From a bacterium (GTDB lineage: Bacteria; Tectomicrobia; Entotheonellia; Entotheonellales; Entotheonellaceae): a DNA stretch of 7,492 bases. Position numbers and translations under genes: made by a program. The notes below the pieces were generated by a model that was given only the letters and a program-made list of their open reading frames with translations, ran no database searches and was not told the origin of the DNA. Shown here in pieces: positions 6,252-7,492 of this stretch; the first letter of the stretch is position 1; each line of letters opens with the position of its first letter. The stretch lies in the NCBI GenBank assembly GCA_027294925.1, contig JAPULM010000185.1, positions 1 through 7,492 on the forward strand, written 5' to 3'.

Positions 6252-6497
6252 TCAGCAGCGGTCAGTAGATATGTCGTCTTCGTCCGCCTCCGGCGGTTCA
6301 GCTAGGAACAGACGGCGCAGTCCCATAATGTAGGTAAACGCAATCATATGAGACAAAAGTGTCACCAACAAACCGGCATAGGTTAAAATCTGATGCGTCA
6401 GTGGTGACGCATCCTGCAAGCGGCTGGTAATTCCTGTCAGTAGGCCAAGAAACACCAGGATCACCGACGCAACCATCAACAGGGTGACAAAAATCAC
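6252..6497 (-). CDS. Small two-helix membrane protein of unknown function (81 aa)
   Basis: No function is recognised. Two hydrophobic segments are visible: about 4-24 (VTLLMVASVILVFLGLLTGI) and about 36-58 (ILTYAGLLVTLLSHMIAFTYIMG). A short loop with SPLTHQ joins them and an acidic tail follows (EPPEADEDD). The second helix with its LLSHMIAFTYIMGLRR end recalls small uncharacterised membrane proteins with an AHxxVFTYFIGTGRW-like helix, but this is memory of a pattern, not a search. The start used is GTG (6495-6497); the upstream AGCGAG is a weak ribosome-binding site, and an ATG seven codons later is possible but would shorten the first helix. It is first in the leftward gene series, 129 nt ahead of the 3D-domain gene. 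The 3' end is fixed by the stop at 6252-6254. Confidence 0.6.
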   Translation of the reverse strand: MIFVTLLMVASVILVFLGLLTGITSRLQDASPLTHQILTYAGLLVTLLSHMIAFTYIMGLRRLFLAEPPEADEDDISTDRC

Positions 6498-6610
6498 GGA
6501 ATTCTCGCTTTATGTATTACATTCGTACAACTCGCTAGGCGCGGCAATCACGGCTGCGGCATGCAAACAGTTTCAAAATATCGTGCGGCTATGGGATACG
6601 CCGCAGAGCA

Positions 6611-6649
6611 GCATTGAAGGTGTGCAAGTTATTAGCGGCATAACAATGC
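6611..6649. repeat. Imperfect nested inverted repeat
   Basis: The right arm ATAACAATGC (6640-6649) is complementary to GCATT (6611-6615) plus GTTAT (6628-6632). The left half is interrupted by 12 nt (6616-6627) and the loop is TAGCGGC (6633-6639). No T-tract follows, so it is not an obvious terminator. It could be a chance structure. Confidence 0.25.
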
Positions 6650-6779
6650 CAGGTAGCGTATCTCAAAATCTCAGAATTTGGTGCTCACTATACACGATGG
6701 ATCATTGCGGTTCAACGTATGACGGGATATGAGGCGGTGGCAAGCAGTCGTAAATTACACAAATCCTTCTGCCGTTTGC

Positions 6780-6808
6780 TTGACAAACGCGATCGTCCCT
6801 GAAACAAT
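6780..6808 (+). promoter_or_regulatory. Candidate sigma70 promoter of the nuclease-like gene
   Basis: A perfect -35 box, TTGACA (6780-6785), is followed after 17 nt by AACAAT (6803-6808), a 4/6 match to the -10 box. Transcription would start about 60 nt before the GTG start at 6879. The -10 box lies inside the large inverted repeat at 6804-6835. The -35 box sits in a smaller dyad, GTTTG-cttga-CAAAC (6774-6788). Both placements suit repression by a bound regulator. Confidence 0.45.
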
Positions 6809-6835
6809 TGTTCAAACAAACGTTTGCACAATTGT
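6804..6835. promoter_or_regulatory. 32-nt symmetric operator-like inverted repeat
   Basis: The outer arms are two copies of the self-palindrome ACAATTGT (6804-6811 and 6828-6835). The inner arms are CAAAC (6813-6817) and GTTTG (6822-6826) around a 4-nt AAAC centre. The only unmatched pair in the arms is T6812/C6827. Because each outer box is itself a palindrome, the element could hold one dimer per box or a larger complex across the whole dyad. It overlaps the -10 box of the candidate promoter, as expected for a repressor site. The regulator is not in the window as far as can be seen. Confidence 0.5.
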
Positions 6836-6878
6836 TACCCCACGCCAGGTCGGTTGCTTGTAAAGAAAGAGACGAGCC

Positions 6879-7492
6879 GTGACTTTTCCCAGTAAACGCC
6901 ATCTGAAAATTTTACATACTGCCGATATCCATCTCGACTGTGATAGTTATGGCGCTGCCGAGACTCGCGAGGCGCACCACAGTCTTTACCGCCGTTGTTT
7001 CGCAACGATTATTGATCATGCCATTAACGAACAGGTGGATGCCTTACTTATTGCAGGTGATCTATTTGATCACAACCGGGTGCCTGACGAAACCGTACAA
7101 TTCGTTCAGGAACAATTGCAGCGTCTGTCGCAGCCGACCGTGATCTTACCGGGCAACCATGATTGCCTCTACACCAACGCTATTTTTGACCGACATGACA
7201 TCGCCGCTGCAAGCGCCGTTCAAGTCATCACTGCTCTAAATGGGCAAGTTATTGAATTTCCAGAACTTGACCTCGTGCTTTGGGGACGGGCGATGGAAGA
7301 ACATGAACCAGGCTTCCACCCTCTTGAACATCTTCCTGGCCGTATTGACCACCGTTGGCATATCGCCATGGCGCATGGTTTCTTTTATGAGACCCAACAG
7401 GAGGCCGAACGCTCTTCACCTATCTTTGCCGAAGAAATTCGCGATACCGGCTGGGACTATGTGGCGTTGGGACACCAGCATGTGTTGACCGA
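6879..7492 (+). CDS. SbcD/YhaO/Mre11-type metallophosphoesterase, DNA-repair nuclease-like (3' end cut by window edge)
   Basis: Calcineurin-like metallophosphoesterase of the DNA exonuclease branch, which usually works in the cytoplasm with an SbcC/Rad50-like ATPase to process DNA ends. All the two-metal motifs expected in this part are visible: Asp16 and His18 in LHTADIHLD (12-20), GDLFD (60-64), GNHD (92-95), AHGF (165-168) and GHQH (198-201). DIHLD, rather than the DWHLG of classical SbcD, points to the YhaO-like subgroup. The 204 complete codons seen are about half of a normal protein of about 400 residues; the capping domain is outside the window. The start is GTG (6879-6881): an in-frame TAA lies at 6861-6863 and no ATG comes in between. 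The ribosome-binding site is weak (AAGAGACGAG). A partner ATPase gene would be expected just downstream. Confidence 0.92.
   Translation, partial: MTFPSKRHLKILHTADIHLDCDSYGAAETREAHHSLYRRCFATIIDHAINEQVDALLIAGDLFDHNRVPDETVQFVQEQLQRLSQPTVILPGNHDCLYTNAIFDRHDIAAASAVQVITALNGQVIEFPELDLVLWGRAMEEHEPGFHPLEHLPGRIDHRWHIAMAHGFFYETQQEAERSSPIFAEEIRDTGWDYVALGHQHVLT

Larger units (their letters stand above)
6498..6878. other. Divergent intergenic region without a convincing gene
   Basis: This 381-nt stretch separates the leftward small membrane gene from the rightward nuclease-like gene. Open frames on both strands here (for example plus 6484-6732 and minus 6702-6902) have odd composition, weak or no ribosome-binding sites, and no family resemblance. 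The right-hand third carries a candidate promoter and a symmetric operator-like repeat, listed separately. The middle holds an imperfect stem at 6611-6649. Confidence 0.6.

Noticed and set aside
6484..6732. Plus-strand open frame of 82 codons in the intergenic region
   Set aside because: It overlaps the start of the leftward membrane gene, has no good ribosome-binding site and no recognisable features.

Overview
The window looks like a chromosomal segment of a Gram-negative bacterium, most likely a proteobacterium. The reasons are an EmrA/HlyD-type membrane fusion protein, a long (about 450-residue) YihY/BrkB protein, a LysR regulator with a divergent intergenic region, and coding sequence of moderate GC that uses both ATG and GTG starts. 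No RNA genes, CRISPR array, insertion sequence or phage gene was found. The species cannot be named from what is visible.

Left part (1-1534): an almost complete LysR regulator runs leftwards off the window edge. A 206-nt AT-rich intergenic region separates it from a small divergent ORF of 71 codons. That ORF runs into a decayed fragment of an enoyl-CoA hydratase/crotonase-family gene on the minus strand. This part reads as a regulator whose former target genes have been lost or broken.

Middle part (1535-6497): seven units all point leftwards and are tightly spaced. In transcription order they are an 81-residue two-helix membrane protein, a 3D-domain putative lipoprotein, a 73-residue secreted/membrane small protein, a broken MFS transporter fragment, a HlyD/EmrA-type membrane fusion protein, a YihY/BrkB polytopic membrane protein, and an Asp/Glu/hydantoin-racemase-family protein. 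Fusion protein and YihY are 24 nt apart, and YihY overlaps the racemase by ATGA, so these three are very probably cotranscribed. No recognisable intact pump gene (MFS, ABC, RND or FUSC) accompanies the fusion protein. The racemase homologue has only one of the two cysteines normally used for catalysis.

Right part (6498-7492): a 381-nt non-coding region precedes a rightward metallophosphoesterase of the SbcD/YhaO/Mre11 DNA-repair type, cut off by the window end. A candidate sigma70 promoter there has its -10 box inside a 32-nt two-tier inverted repeat, which looks like an operator.

Nothing here is a proven new system. The most interesting points are the fusion protein-YihY-racemase operon, the one-cysteine racemase, the operator in front of the nuclease, and three gene remnants (small ORF, crotonase, MFS) that suggest an eroded catabolic locus around intact genes.
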